A stretch of 64,000 nt of DNA from Massilibacillus massiliensis (GCF_900086705.1 NZ_LT575483.1:1003709-1067708); one strand, 5' to 3'. Positions 1-10,017 are shown, counted from the first letter of the stretch. Numbers and translations are program-made. Notes: generated by a model not told the origin, from the letters alone.

Positions 1-1
1 G

Positions 2-274
2 GTTCGACGTACACTCGCTTTTTATAATGGTTGCGAATACTGCATGGCTAAAGGGAAGCCTTCAAAAAATATACTGGATCCAAAGACACAATTGGCTATT
101 CATTTTGCAACTCTATCAAACCAGACAGCACATATTGATAACGAAGAACTCATTAAACTTAAAGAAGTGTTCACAGACAACGAAATTTCAGAACTGTTGG
201 CACTTATATGTTTTATAACCGCTTGCCAACGATTTGGCGCCTTACTGGGATTAGAACCAAGCTGCCAAATTTGA
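2..274 (+). CDS. AhpD-like / carboxymuconolactone decarboxylase-family protein, 3' part only
   Basis: The frame is open from the window edge, so the start lies upstream. The visible 90 residues contain GCEYCMAKG, the CxxC redox motif of the AhpD/CMD fold, followed by a helical stretch typical of the family. Family members are alkylhydroperoxidase-like disulfide reductases or decarboxylases. Which reaction applies here cannot be told from the fragment. The internal ATG at 44 would cut off the CxxC motif and is not the start. Confidence 0.75.
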   Translation, partial: VRRTLAFYNGCEYCMAKGKPSKNILDPKTQLAIHFATLSNQTAHIDNEELIKLKEVFTDNEISELLALICFITACQRFGALLGLEPSCQI

Positions 275-285
275 CACAGATTATA

Positions 286-435
286 GACAAAAGAACCGTC
301 AGACTGTGTGAAAACTCATTCTAATGTTCAAATAAGATATTTATAAATTAATAATGTGAAATTTACATTAACTTAAAATTTTGAACTTAAATTTGGCGTC
401 TTTAACGTTTTCATACAGTCTGCCGTACTTTCATC
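286..435. repeat. Large imperfect inverted repeat in the 275-578 gap
   Basis: An arm at 286-315 containing CAGACTGTGTGAAAAC pairs with 407-435 (GTTTTCATACAGTCTG), 15 of 16 bases in the core, across about 90 bases of AT-rich spacer. The same arm sequence recurs at 31191-31222, so this is a dispersed element and not a simple terminator. I see no gene in the rest of 275-578. Confidence 0.6.
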
Positions 436-578
436 CTATGATACATATTGGAAAGACGGTTCCTACCTCCCCTATCAGCGCATCACATTAAACCTATAAA
501 TGTCTTTCGGTCATTGTTATAACCAGCAAAAAAATCCAGATAGCAAACCTTTAAAATACTTAAAAACTGTATCTACCT

Positions 579-1571
579 CTAAATTAGAAATGACCTTCTA
601 ACCTCACTGGGACTGACATGGTACATTTTTTTGAACGCCAGCGCAAATTTACTGGCACTCTCGTATCCAACAATCACTGCAATATTGCTGATACTTCTGT
701 CATCATCAGACAACAGTCTAAGCGCATACTTTAACTTCTGCTGCCTGATATAGCCGGCAATCGTAATTCCGTACCATAACTTAAAGCACTGCCGCAGTTT
801 CGTTGCGCCCATCTCGGCAATAGCAGAAAGTGCTTCCATCGACGGCGGATGCAAAATATCTTTGTCGAGTTCAGCCTTAACTTTCCAAATATACTTTTTA
901 TTTTGGTAGGTTAAATGCTTTTGATTATGGCTTTTTTGCAAATAGCTTCCCCAAAAATTTGGAACCCGTGTATTGCGCAAGATCAGTCCTATTAGTTCAC
1001 CCATTTTACTTTCATAATACATGAATGGCAGCGGAGCGATCGCATTACGAATTGCATACGTCAACTGTTCAAAAACCATGACAATATCTGGCGTATTATA
1101 TTGGACTGGATCCCAACCGGCAGCTTCGATCAAGGTAAATGGTGATTCCAATGGATGTGCCTGCAAATAACGTTGCAAGCAGTCGTCAAATACTAACATT
1201 CCCGTGTACCGTACAGATTGTGAAGTCCCATAGATCATTTTAAACGGCTTATCCTGGCAGATAAGCAAATGAATTCCCTGCGTCAGCGTACGCGCCTTTT
1301 TCCCTTTCTCAATTACGGTGATCTCTCCGTAAGCCACCGACAATATCCACAATGCGGAATGTTCCATGCTATATTCTCTGATCACCGTTTCCTTTAGGGT
1401 AAAATAAGCATTCGTAAAGAATAAACCCGGCGACGGATGAATATCTACCAGCCAACTATTGCCGTTTTCAGGCGGAAACGAATAAACCACACCATTACCA
1501 AAATTCTTTGTACTGCAGCCGAACTGCTTTGCTAAACCGGCATTGCCCGTCAAATACTCTCCCGTTTGCAC
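579..1571 (-). CDS. AraC-family transcriptional regulator (copy 1)
   Basis: 330 residues. The C-terminal third carries the double helix-turn-helix of AraC/XylS regulators (about residues 225-328; GYESASKFALAFKKMYHVSPSEVR is split here as GYESASKFALAFKKMY plus HVSPSEVR). The N-terminal part is a ligand-sensing region of unknown fold, shared with the next gene (motifs NAGLAKQ, ENGNSWLVDIHPSPG). The start is GTG at 1571 with AAAGGAG seven bases upstream. It lies 42 bp downstream of its paralogue and near two TonB-dependent receptors. By analogy with PchR and YbtA, regulation of siderophore uptake is likely, but that is inference. Confidence 0.88.
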   Translation of the reverse strand: MQTGEYLTGNAGLAKQFGCSTKNFGNGVVYSFPPENGNSWLVDIHPSPGLFFTNAYFTLKETVIREYSMEHSALWILSVAYGEITVIEKGKKARTLTQGIHLLICQDKPFKMIYGTSQSVRYTGMLVFDDCLQRYLQAHPLESPFTLIEAAGWDPVQYNTPDIVMVFEQLTYAIRNAIAPLPFMYYESKMGELIGLILRNTRVPNFWGSYLQKSHNQKHLTYQNKKYIWKVKAELDKDILHPPSMEALSAIAEMGATKLRQCFKLWYGITIAGYIRQQKLKYALRLLSDDDRSISNIAVIVGYESASKFALAFKKMYHVSPSEVRRSFLI

Positions 1572-1620
1572 AGTCCATCTCCTTTCTCATCTCTTTCACA
1601 ACCGACAGTGTGTTCTGCTA

Positions 1621-2616
1621 TCATATTTGAAACGATTTGCGGACTTCACTGGGCGTAACCTGATAAACTTTTTTAAATGCGGCACTAAACTTACTGGCAC
1701 TCTCATATCCCACGACTGCGGCAATATTACTTATACTCATTTCGTCATGAGACAATAAACGTAAGGCATACTGCAACTTCCCCTGCCGAATATAGTCAGC
1801 AATTGTAATTCCGTACCACTGCCTAAAATAGCGACGCAATCTGCTTTCTCCCATGCCGGCAACTACCGTCAACTGTTCTAACGTAGGCGGCCTCAAAATA
1901 TCCTCGTCCAATACGTTTTTAACCCGCCAGATATATTTTCGGTTTTGATAGGTCATGTGACTTTGATTACGACTTCTTTCCAAATAGGTTTTCCAATAGG
2001 TTTCATTTTGACTTATACGCAAAATAAACGCCAATATTTCTCCCATTTTGCACTCGTAATAGAATAACGGCAGTGCCGTATCAAATGCACTGCGTATCGC
2101 ATATTTAACCTGTTCAAAAGCCATTACCATGTCCGGTGTGTTGTACATCGATGTCTTCCCTCCCTTTAAACAGGATAAAACGATCGATTGCTCCTCCGAA
2201 TGCGCCTGAAAATACTGTTCTCGGCAATCATTGCTTAGCAGCATACTTGTCCACCATAATGGCTGGCTTGCTCCATATATAATTTCAAACGGCTTCCCCC
2301 GATTGATCAACACGTTAATTCCCGATGCCAACCGCCACGGTTTCTTCCCTTGTTCTACAATACTGACTTCACCACTCGCCAGCGACCATATCCATATACC
2401 AGGCTGCGCCATCTCATATTTCCGGGTAATTTTATCCGTAAGAGTAACATACGCATCGGTAAAAGCCAAACCAGGCTTAGGGCACATATCAATTAACCAA
2501 CTGTCTCCATTTTCTGTCGGCAGGCGATAACGTACACCATTGCCATATATTGCATCACTGCATCGCAATTGCTTCGCCAGTCCGGCACTGCCGGTACTAT
2601 ATTCCTCTGTCCCCAC
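1621..2616 (-). CDS. AraC-family transcriptional regulator (copy 2)
   Basis: About 331 residues, clearly paralogous over its whole length to the gene at 579-1571. An upstream ATG at 2676 would add 20 residues without homology. The GTG at 2616 is preceded by AGGAGG with a seven-base gap and aligns with the paralogue's start, so it is preferred. The C-terminal AraC helix-turn-helix is intact (GYESASKFSAAFKKVYQ). It is read divergently from the receptor gene at 2974, as expected for a regulator controlling that promoter. Two similar regulators next to two similar receptors suggest duplication of a regulator-receptor pair. Confidence 0.88.
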   Translation of the reverse strand: MGTEEYSTGSAGLAKQLRCSDAIYGNGVRYRLPTENGDSWLIDMCPKPGLAFTDAYVTLTDKITRKYEMAQPGIWIWSLASGEVSIVEQGKKPWRLASGINVLINRGKPFEIIYGASQPLWWTSMLLSNDCREQYFQAHSEEQSIVLSCLKGGKTSMYNTPDMVMAFEQVKYAIRSAFDTALPLFYYECKMGEILAFILRISQNETYWKTYLERSRNQSHMTYQNRKYIWRVKNVLDEDILRPPTLEQLTVVAGMGESRLRRYFRQWYGITIADYIRQGKLQYALRLLSHDEMSISNIAAVVGYESASKFSAAFKKVYQVTPSEVRKSFQI

Positions 2617-2708
2617 TGCCTTTCCTCCTGTCCGGTATACAACAATAACTACTCTGTTAATCATAGCACGTACCAAGGTCTGAATAAAGCTGGCCTATTC
2701 TTATTTAA

Positions 2709-2739
2709 TGTCCCAAATTGTCCTTATAGCATCCATTTT
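2709..2739. promoter_or_regulatory. Candidate activator site upstream of first receptor
   Basis: TGTCCCAAATTG, then 13 bases, then CATTTT. The same 12-mer with the same 13-base gap to CATTTT occurs at 5219-5249 upstream of the second receptor. It has a bipartite form suited to an AraC-type dimer. The binding protein is inferred. Confidence 0.45.
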
Positions 2740-2772
2740 CGTCAACTTTTCTGCCTTTTTCGCCTTATCAAA

Positions 2773-2787
2773 CGAGAATTGTTCTCA
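2773..2787. promoter_or_regulatory. Inverted repeat, Fur-like, in the regulator/receptor intergenic region
   Basis: CGAGAATTGTTCTCA is a 7-1-7 inverted repeat close to the Firmicute Fur pattern TGATAATNATTATCA. A near copy is at 5285-5299. It lies about 35 bp upstream of the receptor -35 box, so it may instead serve an AraC regulator or the divergent regulator promoter. Confidence 0.45.
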
Positions 2788-2821
2788 TCCCTCAGTTTTT
2801 TTTGCTCTCATTTTACGCGTG

Positions 2822-2851
2822 TTGACTACGCAAAAATTGCCTTGATATAAT
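2822..2851 (+). promoter_or_regulatory. Sigma-70-type promoter of the first receptor
   Basis: TTGACT, 18-base spacer, TATAAT. The second receptor has the identical pair of hexamers with the same spacing at 5354-5383. Confidence 0.6.
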
Positions 2852-2973
2852 GAGTGACGTTAGTTAGTGAATTCATTAAATCCACGCCGGCAACCGCATT
2901 GCAATGCGATCAATTTTGTTATTATTTTATGATTCTCATATGAGCTGCAAAAAAAACTTAAGGGGATGATTAC

Positions 2974-5151
2974 ATCAAAAAGCCGACTTATATACAAAAA
3001 AATTTTCTCTATGCCATGATCGGCAGCAGCCTGTTGTTACCGGTACAAGCAATGGCGGCATCGACCGAACAAGACACCACCGATGATCTGCCTGCCGCCC
3101 ATGAATCAGAAGCACCGGAAAATACGTTTAACTTTGACGTAATGGAAATCATCGGTGAAAGGACTGCGATTTCAAGAGATAAAAACATCAATGCACATGG
3201 CGGTACGGTTGCAACCAAAACCGATACCTCCATTGGCGAAGCCGCTCGTTCCATCAGCATCATTACCAAAGAACAATTAGAGACTCGCAGCGCACTGGAT
3301 TTGAAAGAGGCACTCGACTATACGCCAGGTGTTACGATGAGCAATGGTGGTGTATGGACAAGCCCCACAATCCGAGGTTTCACTGGCGGATTGACCACAA
3401 CAGATGGCTTGCGGGTTCCAACCGAATTTTCGGCATCCAATATCGATTTATACGGATTTGATCAGATCGAGGTATTACGCGGCCCAGCCTCACTGCTCTA
3501 TGGTGCAGGCGGCCCCGGCGGCATGATCAACCGGGTAACCAAAAGACCAACCACGGAACCCTTCCATGAAGTTCAGCTGCAAGCAGGCAACAATAATGAA
3601 TTCAGCGGTGCTTTTGATATCAGCGGACCGACCGATGACAACGGCAAACTATTTTTCCGCCTGACAGGCCGCTCCTACAAAGAAGACCTAAACACAGACA
3701 TGTCTTCCTTGAAACGTCACTATATTGCACCTGCCTTGACCTGGCGACCTAATACCGATACCGCCCTAACGCTATTAACCAGTTATCAGAAGGAATCTGT
3801 TAAAGGAGATTCCCTTGCCTTCCGCAGAGTATTTCTCCCAAATAATATCCTCTATGGACATCCCGGTACTTTACTGGAGGGAGATCCAAATTATGATGGG
3901 TACAATAAAACCCAGTCCCAATTGGGCTATATCCTAGAGCACCGTTTCGACGATACTTGGTCAGTAACACAAACAGCCCGCCATTATCGTTCTTCTATGG
4001 ATTACAGATCATTGAGTATTGATAGTTTAGAACCTGATGGATATACCGCCAATCGTTCCACCCGTTATGACACTGATAAGGCCAGCGGCAATACGATTGA
4101 CACGCATTTTCAAGCAAAATGGGCTGACGGAGGAATCGAGCATACCTCTCTGATTGGCTTTGATTTTCACCAAGATGAACAAAATTACCGTTATCGCCGA
4201 GGAGATGGACCAACGCTTGATCTGCGGACACTCAATTACGGGCAGTCTATCACGGATCCCGACTTTGTCATCATGCGCGATACCATCAATAAACGCCGCG
4301 GTTTATATGTCCAGGACCAACTTAAATTTGGCCAGCGCTGGACAGTAACGGCCGGAGGGCGCAAAGATTGGTATAAACAGAATGAAACAAATCTCATGAA
4401 TGGCGAAAAAACCCTCTTCAAGCAAAATGCCGTTACCGGACGTATCGGTGTAGCCTATGATGCAGGCGGCGGAGTTCAGCCTTATCTTAGCTATGACCGC
4501 TCTTTTGAACCGCAATCCGGTCGCGACCGATTTGGCAATTCATTTGATCCCCTGACCGGTCAGCAGTATGAACTTGGTATACAATTCATCCCCGAAAACA
4601 AGAATGCCCGCTATTCTGCTGCTATTTTCAATCTGCGCCAGCAGAACGCACTGACAACCGACCCACTCAATACGTCTAACGAGAGTTATCAAGTGCAAAC
4701 AGGTGAAATCGCCGCCCGGGGTCTGGAACTCGAAGCCAATCTTGCTGCAGTTAGGGGCATGAACATCACTGCTTCTTATACCTTGTTGGATAAGAAAATT
4801 ACCAAAGACACCGACCCTACGCTGATTGGACGACAGACTGCCAATATTCCTCGGCACAGCGCGGCTTTATGGTTTGACACCGCTGCTCCGCAAGAGAAGA
4901 AAGACGGCTGGGGCTTTGGCGCAGGACTGCGTTATATTGGTTCGCGCTATGATTATTCAAATACTACTAAGCTGGGCGGACTCGTATTGGCTGATGCCTT
5001 GATCCGCTATGATAGCAACAACTGGCGATATGCACTGAATATCCGCAATCTATTTGACCGTGAGTATATCTCCAGTTATTGGGCTTCAAGCGGTTATTAC
5101 GGCATCGACGAAGGCCGTACAATTAGACTAACCGCAACCTATAATTGGTAA
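2974..5151 (+). CDS. TonB-dependent outer-membrane receptor (siderophore class), copy 1
   Basis: About 725 residues from the proposed start. Layout: signal peptide ([14 protein letters not shown]), TonB box around FDVMEIIGE, plug domain with [20 protein letters not shown] and [16 protein letters not shown], then a 22-strand-type barrel ending in TATYNW with the aromatic last residue of outer-membrane barrels. The family imports ferric siderophores using TonB energy. The first ATG in frame (3016) would remove the positively charged start of the signal peptide. Alignment with the paralogue at 5478 places initiation at ATC 2974, eight bases after AAGGGG. The ATG at 2966 is out of frame and gives only a 17-residue reading. 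Either ATC is used or the start has mutated. Confidence 0.88.
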   Translation: MKKPTYIQKNFLYAMIGSSLLLPVQAMAASTEQDTTDDLPAAHESEAPENTFNFDVMEIIGERTAISRDKNINAHGGTVATKTDTSIGEAARSISIITKEQLETRSALDLKEALDYTPGVTMSNGGVWTSPTIRGFTGGLTTTDGLRVPTEFSASNIDLYGFDQIEVLRGPASLLYGAGGPGGMINRVTKRPTTEPFHEVQLQAGNNNEFSGAFDISGPTDDNGKLFFRLTGRSYKEDLNTDMSSLKRHYIAPALTWRPNTDTALTLLTSYQKESVKGDSLAFRRVFLPNNILYGHPGTLLEGDPNYDGYNKTQSQLGYILEHRFDDTWSVTQTARHYRSSMDYRSLSIDSLEPDGYTANRSTRYDTDKASGNTIDTHFQAKWADGGIEHTSLIGFDFHQDEQNYRYRRGDGPTLDLRTLNYGQSITDPDFVIMRDTINKRRGLYVQDQLKFGQRWTVTAGGRKDWYKQNETNLMNGEKTLFKQNAVTGRIGVAYDAGGGVQPYLSYDRSFEPQSGRDRFGNSFDPLTGQQYELGIQFIPENKNARYSAAIFNLRQQNALTTDPLNTSNESYQVQTGEIAARGLELEANLAAVRGMNITASYTLLDKKITKDTDPTLIGRQTANIPRHSAALWFDTAAPQEKKDGWGFGAGLRYIGSRYDYSNTTKLGGLVLADALIRYDSNNWRYALNIRNLFDREYISSYWASSGYYGIDEGRTIRLTATYNW

Positions 5152-5162
5152 ACTAAAAAACA

Positions 5163-5202
5163 AAAGACTGAAATCATGCAGATGTATGATTTCAGTCTTT
5201 TT
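5163..5202 (+). terminator. Rho-independent terminator after first receptor
   Basis: A 15-base perfect stem (AAAGACTGAAATCAT and its complement) around an 8-base loop, followed by a T-run. It starts 12 bases after the stop codon. Confidence 0.9.
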
Positions 5203-5218
5203 ATTTTAGAAAGCCACC

Positions 5219-5249
5219 TGTCCCAAATTGACATAGTACTGCACATTTT
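5219..5249. promoter_or_regulatory. Candidate activator site upstream of second receptor
   Basis: TGTCCCAAATTG-N13-CATTTT, the same layout as at 2709-2739. The distance to the following GAGA/TCTC inverted repeat is 66 bases here and 64 there. Confidence 0.45.
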
Positions 5250-5284
5250 AAACGGCGATAGCAAGACAATAAGAGCCTTCCAAG

Positions 5285-5299
5285 TGAGATTGTTTCTCA
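5285..5299. promoter_or_regulatory. Inverted repeat, Fur-like, upstream of second receptor
   Basis: TGAGATTGTTTCTCA, near copy of 2773-2787. No divergent gene exists here, which favours a role at the receptor promoter itself. Confidence 0.4.
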
Positions 5300-5353
5300 A
5301 TTCGCGATTAAGCACCTTTTTAGCGAACCTGTATTCCAGTGCCTTTTGCCTCG

Positions 5354-5383
5354 TTGACTGCCCGGAAACTCCTTTGTTATAAT
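5354..5383 (+). promoter_or_regulatory. Sigma-70-type promoter of the second receptor
   Basis: TTGACT, 18-base spacer, TATAAT, about 95 bases before the start codon. Confidence 0.6.
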
Positions 5384-5477
5384 TGGCGCAAGCGAGCTTA
5401 GAACAGGCGCCTTCTACGCTCATTATCTTTCTCCACATGAAGTTACTTCATCATTTAACAAGAAGAGGATTGATCAT

Positions 5478-7664
5478 ATGAAAAAATTTATTCCAGCCAA
5501 AAGAAGGTTGCTCTGTGGATTAATTGGCAGCACGCTCTTGTGGCCTGTACCGGCCACAATACAAGCCGAGGCACTATCAGAAGTACCGGAACAAACAAGC
5601 AGTGATACACGAACTGTCGAAGATACCTATCCTGAATTTACATTTGATGCTTTCGAAGTAACAGGAGAACGAATGCCGAAAGAAGGCTATGTCGCCAAAC
5701 GCAACAACATTGGTACCAAGACAGATACACCGCTCAGTGAAACCGCTCAATCGATTAGCGTTATCACCCGGGAACAAATGGACAACCGCGGTGTTACTGA
5801 TTTTACGGAAGCTTTGGCATATACGCCCGGCATCACTTCAGCAGTTTACAGCGGCGAAAGTAATACTTATAGCATGAACATTCGCGGTTTTGCCTACGAC
5901 GGAGCCTATAACAACGGCTCGGGTCGCTTAGGAAGCTACTATGGCAGCAATTTTGACATGTACAGCTTGGAACGAGTGGAAGTATTGCGTGGTCCGGCTT
6001 CTATACTCTACGGAGCCGGCAGCCCGGGTGGCATCATCAACAATGTTTCTAAGCGACCAACCAAAGAACCATTGCGAGAACTTCATCTTCAATCCGGCAG
6101 CAACAAGCAATTCAACGGCGCACTGGATCTCAGTGGCCCGGCCAGCGATGACGGCAAATTGCTGTTTCGCCTCACGGCCCTCAAATCGGATGAAGACCTG
6201 TACATAGATTCTAGTACAAAAAAACATTCCTTCATTGCACCTGCACTGACTTGGCAGCCAACTGAAGATACCAGTCTCACTGTTTTATCCTATTTTCAAC
6301 AAGATGACAGCCGGGGCGCGACTGAAGAACATTACAAACGAGTCTATTTACCGGGAAGTTCATTTTATGGTTCAGGTATTTCCAGTAAAACTTATTTCGG
6401 TGATCGAAGTTTTGATCGTTCCAAAACCAATCAAAGCCAAATCGGTTACATTTTAGAACATAAGCTCAATGATATTTGGACTGCGACGCAGACCGTCAAC
6501 CATTTTCATACTTCCATGACACAACAAGGTGTTTCAGCCAATTCCTTGGATGCGATCAACCAGATCATTACACGCTCCACCAAAGCTACCGGGCGATATG
6601 GCAACTCAGATTCCATTGATACAAACTTTCAGGCTAAATGGTCAAACGGTGCTGTCAATCATACCACACTCATTGGCTTTGATTATCAAAAAGGCAGTTA
6701 CAATTGGCGCTGGGGCGGTGGTTCAGCTCCCGATCTTAATTTAACTGCCATCAATTACGGGCAGTCTATTCCAACACCTGCTTATTCTTATATTACGGAG
6801 GGCACGACAAAACAAAACGGCTATTATCTCCAGGATCAACTCAAATTTGGCGAAAGATGGACCGCGATCTTAGGCGGACGTTATGACCGCTATGACAATA
6901 CGTTTAGAAATCTCTCCAACGGCACAACCACAATAACTGATCAGAACGCCTTTAGCGGACGGGCCGGTATTGTCTACGACGCGGGCAATGGCATTAAACC
7001 TTATATTAGCTACAGCGAGTCTTTCCAAGGGCAGAGCGGTTCTGATCGTCATGGTAATGCTTTCGATCCAACCACCGGCAAGCAATATGAGCTGGGTGTA
7101 CAGATTGAGCCCCAAAATAGCAATGCTCGTTTTACAGCAGCACTATTTGATCTGAGAAAGCAAAATGTAATGAACACCGATCCAGCTGATACAATGTTTC
7201 AAATACAAACAGGTGAAATCACTTCAAGAGGACTTGAACTCGAAGCTAACATGCAGGCATTTAAAAATATAAACCTTACCTTAGCCTATACTTTACTGAA
7301 CAATAAGGTTTCAAAGGACATGGATACAGCAATCGTCGGTCGCAGAACCCAAGATGTGCCGCGTCATAGCGCCTCACTATGGCTGGATACGGTTAAACCC
7401 GGTGAAACCGTACAAGGCTGGAGCTTCGGTACGGGACTGCGCTATATCGGCTCCCGTTATAATTACTACAATACACGAAAATTTGACAGCGTGATTTTGA
7501 CTGACGCCATGGTGCGATATGACAGTGGTGCTTGGCGTTATGCACTTAACGTGACAAATCTGTTCGACAAGCACTATGTAGTTACCACTCAGGATTATTG
7601 GGCACATTATGACTCAGTAGATACAGGCCGTAAAATCCGCCTCACTGCCACATATAATTGGTAG
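5478..7664 (+). CDS. TonB-dependent outer-membrane receptor (siderophore class), copy 2
   Basis: 728 residues, paralogous to the receptor at 2974-5151 throughout. MKKF start, hydrophobic signal segment ending near TIQAEA, TonB-box region FDAFEVTGE, plug motifs [14 protein letters not shown] and [16 protein letters not shown], and a barrel ending TATYNW. The ATG at 5478 has AGAGGA eight bases upstream. It is separated from copy 1 by a terminator and has its own promoter, so it is independently transcribed. Substrate is likely a ferric siderophore. Differences between the two receptors fall mostly in barrel loops, suggesting different ligands, but that is inference. Confidence 0.93.
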   Translation: MKKFIPAKRRLLCGLIGSTLLWPVPATIQAEALSEVPEQTSSDTRTVEDTYPEFTFDAFEVTGERMPKEGYVAKRNNIGTKTDTPLSETAQSISVITREQMDNRGVTDFTEALAYTPGITSAVYSGESNTYSMNIRGFAYDGAYNNGSGRLGSYYGSNFDMYSLERVEVLRGPASILYGAGSPGGIINNVSKRPTKEPLRELHLQSGSNKQFNGALDLSGPASDDGKLLFRLTALKSDEDLYIDSSTKKHSFIAPALTWQPTEDTSLTVLSYFQQDDSRGATEEHYKRVYLPGSSFYGSGISSKTYFGDRSFDRSKTNQSQIGYILEHKLNDIWTATQTVNHFHTSMTQQGVSANSLDAINQIITRSTKATGRYGNSDSIDTNFQAKWSNGAVNHTTLIGFDYQKGSYNWRWGGGSAPDLNLTAINYGQSIPTPAYSYITEGTTKQNGYYLQDQLKFGERWTAILGGRYDRYDNTFRNLSNGTTTITDQNAFSGRAGIVYDAGNGIKPYISYSESFQGQSGSDRHGNAFDPTTGKQYELGVQIEPQNSNARFTAALFDLRKQNVMNTDPADTMFQIQTGEITSRGLELEANMQAFKNINLTLAYTLLNNKVSKDMDTAIVGRRTQDVPRHSASLWLDTVKPGETVQGWSFGTGLRYIGSRYNYYNTRKFDSVILTDAMVRYDSGAWRYALNVTNLFDKHYVVTTQDYWAHYDSVDTGRKIRLTATYNW

Positions 7665-7802
7665 CAAATACTCCAATTTGATATAGTTGTACTCCTAAAT
7701 AACACCCTGATTGGCAATGAAACGTCCGCCAAATCAGACATATCCCAGTTTAGTCGTTGCAGGATTCACTAGTCACCTCAGTTGATAGACAATTTCAATC
7801 CG

Positions 7803-7832
7803 TTGACATAATAAATCCACGCTTGCTATAAT
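7803..7832 (+). promoter_or_regulatory. Promoter of the siderophore ABC operon
   Basis: Consensus TTGACA, 18-base spacer, TATAAT. The start of transcription would fall near 7839, just ahead of the Fur box. Confidence 0.65.
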
Positions 7833-7851
7833 AATCCGGTAAACGCCAATA

Positions 7852-7866
7852 TGATAATGATTATCT
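7852..7866. promoter_or_regulatory. Fur box
   Basis: TGATAATGATTATCT matches 14 of 15 positions of the Firmicute Fur pattern TGATAATNATTATCA. It sits about 13 bases after the predicted transcription start of the ABC operon, a position from which iron-loaded Fur would block transcription. Confidence 0.8.
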
Positions 7867-8002
7867 TTATCGATATTATGCATTCTATTAGGTAACCCTA
7901 TAGGATTTATTGAATTAGGATACGATGGCAGCTGCGACAAGCTGCCTCTTTTTTCGTCGACTTAAAACCATTACACGATTCATTTACAAAGGAGATTTTA
8001 AT

Positions 8003-8968
8003 TTGAAGTCTATCATTTTCTGCAAAAACTTACTGTTTTCATGCTTACTCGTTTTTATCTTGACCGCTGTTGCCGGTTGTACCTCTTCCGTTCAAGCGCC
8101 AAGCACTTCGACAAATTCAGAAAATCTTTCTGCAACTCGCATTGTCCATACCGTGATGGGTGATGTAACAGTTCCGACGAATCCGCAAAGAATCGTTGTG
8201 AATTGGTACGTTGGTGATGTTTTTACCCTTGGTTTTACACCAGCAGCGCTCGCGGGATGGTCACAGGAAACCATGCCTTTCTATGAAAAATTTGACGGCA
8301 TACCTGTAATTGAAAACTGGGAAACAGAAGCGATTCTCGCACATAATCCCGATTTAATCATTACGTACAATGAAGAGGATTATGCCAAGCTATCAAAAAT
8401 TGCGCCTGTAATTGTCGTACCGGAAACTGGTATGTCATCGGTTGAACGACTCATGTTTCTTGGCAATGCCACAGGACGCAAAGCCGAAGCCGAAGCCGCC
8501 ATTACTGCCTTTGAAAAAAAACGTGACGAAGCAAAAAAGCTACTTGCCTCAGACGGGTTCGCCAATAAGACTTTCAGTATTTTTCAAGACTGGGGCAGCG
8601 GCTCTTACGGTATCTATTACGAAACCGAATCACGCGGCGGTACCTTGCTGTATCAGCATCTGGGTTTGAAAGAGCCGGAAAAACTCCGTCATTTAGTAGA
8701 AATAAGCAAAAAAACACGTGATACCCTGTCCTATGAAGTAGTCGCAGATTATGCAGGCGATTACGTACTGTGGTTTCTTATGGATAATGTCAAGTCTGAA
8801 TTTGCCGAAACCGATGTTTGGCGAAATATCCCGGCTGTACGTGACGGACATCTGATCGAAATTCCCGCTCACTACAGTGGGTTGTTCTTTTACTCTGACG
8901 TTGCCAGTATGACCGCACAGCTTGATTATATCGTTAATAAACTGCGTGCCACCGCCGACAAGCAATAA
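8003..8968 (+). CDS. Siderophore ABC transporter substrate-binding lipoprotein
   Basis: 321 residues. The start is taken as TTG 8003, eight bases after AAAGGAG. An upstream ATG at 7925 has no ribosome site and would bury the signal peptide. The N-terminus has a lysine, a hydrophobic stretch and lipobox TAVAGC, so it is a lipoprotein. The rest is a FecB/FepB-type periplasmic-binding fold (GDVTVPTNPQRIVV; NPDLIITYNEEDYAKLSKIAPVIV). It captures ferric siderophore in the periplasm and passes it to the permeases at 8989 and 10014. Confidence 0.92.
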   Translation: MKSIIFCKNLLFSCLLVFILTAVAGCTSSVQAPSTSTNSENLSATRIVHTVMGDVTVPTNPQRIVVNWYVGDVFTLGFTPAALAGWSQETMPFYEKFDGIPVIENWETEAILAHNPDLIITYNEEDYAKLSKIAPVIVVPETGMSSVERLMFLGNATGRKAEAEAAITAFEKKRDEAKKLLASDGFANKTFSIFQDWGSGSYGIYYETESRGGTLLYQHLGLKEPEKLRHLVEISKKTRDTLSYEVVADYAGDYVLWFLMDNVKSEFAETDVWRNIPAVRDGHLIEIPAHYSGLFFYSDVASMTAQLDYIVNKLRATADKQ

Positions 8969-8988
8969 TTCTCTGAAAGGAATCTGTT

Positions 8989-10017
8989 ATGCCAACTACG
9001 AAACTGCACTTGAAGCAAAAAAATATATTAAAATTCACCGTTTATATGCTGTTGGGAACCGTTTTATTGCTGTTTGCGGTGGCTGCCTCTATTTCTTTTG
9101 GCGCCGCTGATTTGCAGCTGCAATCGGCCTGGAGCGCCCTCTTCAACTTTGACTCGACTTCAACCGAACATCAAATCATCCGTACCCTACGCTTTCCCCG
9201 CACTTTAGCGGATATCATCGTAGGCTCCAGCCTGGCAGTCTGCGGTGCACTCATGCAAGGTACAACCCGTAATCCACTTGCCGACTCTGGTTTGATGGGC
9301 ATCAGCAGTGGTGCTACTTTTGCTGTGGCAATCTGCATGGCCTTTCTGCCGGAACGCACCTATGGATTAACGATGCTCTTTGCCTGTCTAGGTGCAGCTG
9401 TTACAACCGCAATGACCTATTTTATTGCTTCTCTCGGCAAACGTGGCATGACACCGCAAAGACTGGTTCTCGCCGGCATTTCAATTTCAATGCTGTTTGG
9501 TGCATTTAGTTCTTATATTGCCATTACCTATAAAATCGGCTTATCACTCGCCTACTGGTCAGCCGGTGGTACTGCCGGAGCACAATGGAATGAACTGCTG
9601 CTGGCAACACCACTATTCCTTGGCGGTTTGTTAACAGCCATTGCCATCTCTCCATCAGTAACCGTGCTGAGCCTCGGCGAAGAAATCGCTACCGGACTGG
9701 GCATGCGCATCCGACTTGTCAAAGCTTTGTCCACACTTATTGTACTCGTATTGACTGGTCTTTCCGTCATCATCGTCGGTCCGGTGGGCTTCGTCGGCTT
9801 GATCGTCCCACACCTGACACGTCATTTCGTCGGCGTAGATTATCGCTACATAATTCCGGCGGCGGCACTTTACGGCCCCCTGTTGACGGTAGCAGCCGAC
9901 TTGATTGGGCGCATGATGAATAGACCTTTTGAAACTCCTATGGGCATCATTTTTGCCGTAATCGGCGTTCCCTGCTTTCTCTACCTTGCACGTAACCAGC
10001 GGAGGGAGTTCGAATGA
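8989..10017 (+). CDS. FecCD-family siderophore ABC permease, subunit 1
   Basis: 342 residues, about 9-10 membrane helices. Shows FecCD landmarks: RTLRFPRTLADIIVGSSLAVCGALMQG near the start (quoted in part: LAVCGALMQGTTRNPLADSG), GPVGFVGLIVPHLTRHFVG and the C-terminal IFAVIGVPCFLYL. It pairs with the next permease to form the channel. It follows the binding protein by 20 bp with AAAGGAA, and its end overlaps the next start by four bases (ATGA). Confidence 0.95.
   Translation: MPTTKLHLKQKNILKFTVYMLLGTVLLLFAVAASISFGAADLQLQSAWSALFNFDSTSTEHQIIRTLRFPRTLADIIVGSSLAVCGALMQGTTRNPLADSGLMGISSGATFAVAICMAFLPERTYGLTMLFACLGAAVTTAMTYFIASLGKRGMTPQRLVLAGISISMLFGAFSSYIAITYKIGLSLAYWSAGGTAGAQWNELLLATPLFLGGLLTAIAISPSVTVLSLGEEIATGLGMRIRLVKALSTLIVLVLTGLSVIIVGPVGFVGLIVPHLTRHFVGVDYRYIIPAAALYGPLLTVAADLIGRMMNRPFETPMGIIFAVIGVPCFLYLARNQRREFE

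Noticed and set aside
2966-3019. Leader peptide ORF before the first receptor (17 codons, ending ATGA)
   Set aside because: The paralogue has no such ORF, and in-frame codons from 2974 restore a normal signal peptide. Kept only as an alternative in the start-codon finding.
5139-5438. 99-residue minus-strand reading between the receptor genes
   Set aside because: It covers the terminator, regulator sites and promoter of the second receptor, has no ribosome site and no recognisable domain.
7925-8002. ATG 7925 as start of the binding lipoprotein
   Set aside because: No ribosome site, and it would put 26 residues before the signal peptide. TTG 8003 has AAAGGAG at proper spacing.
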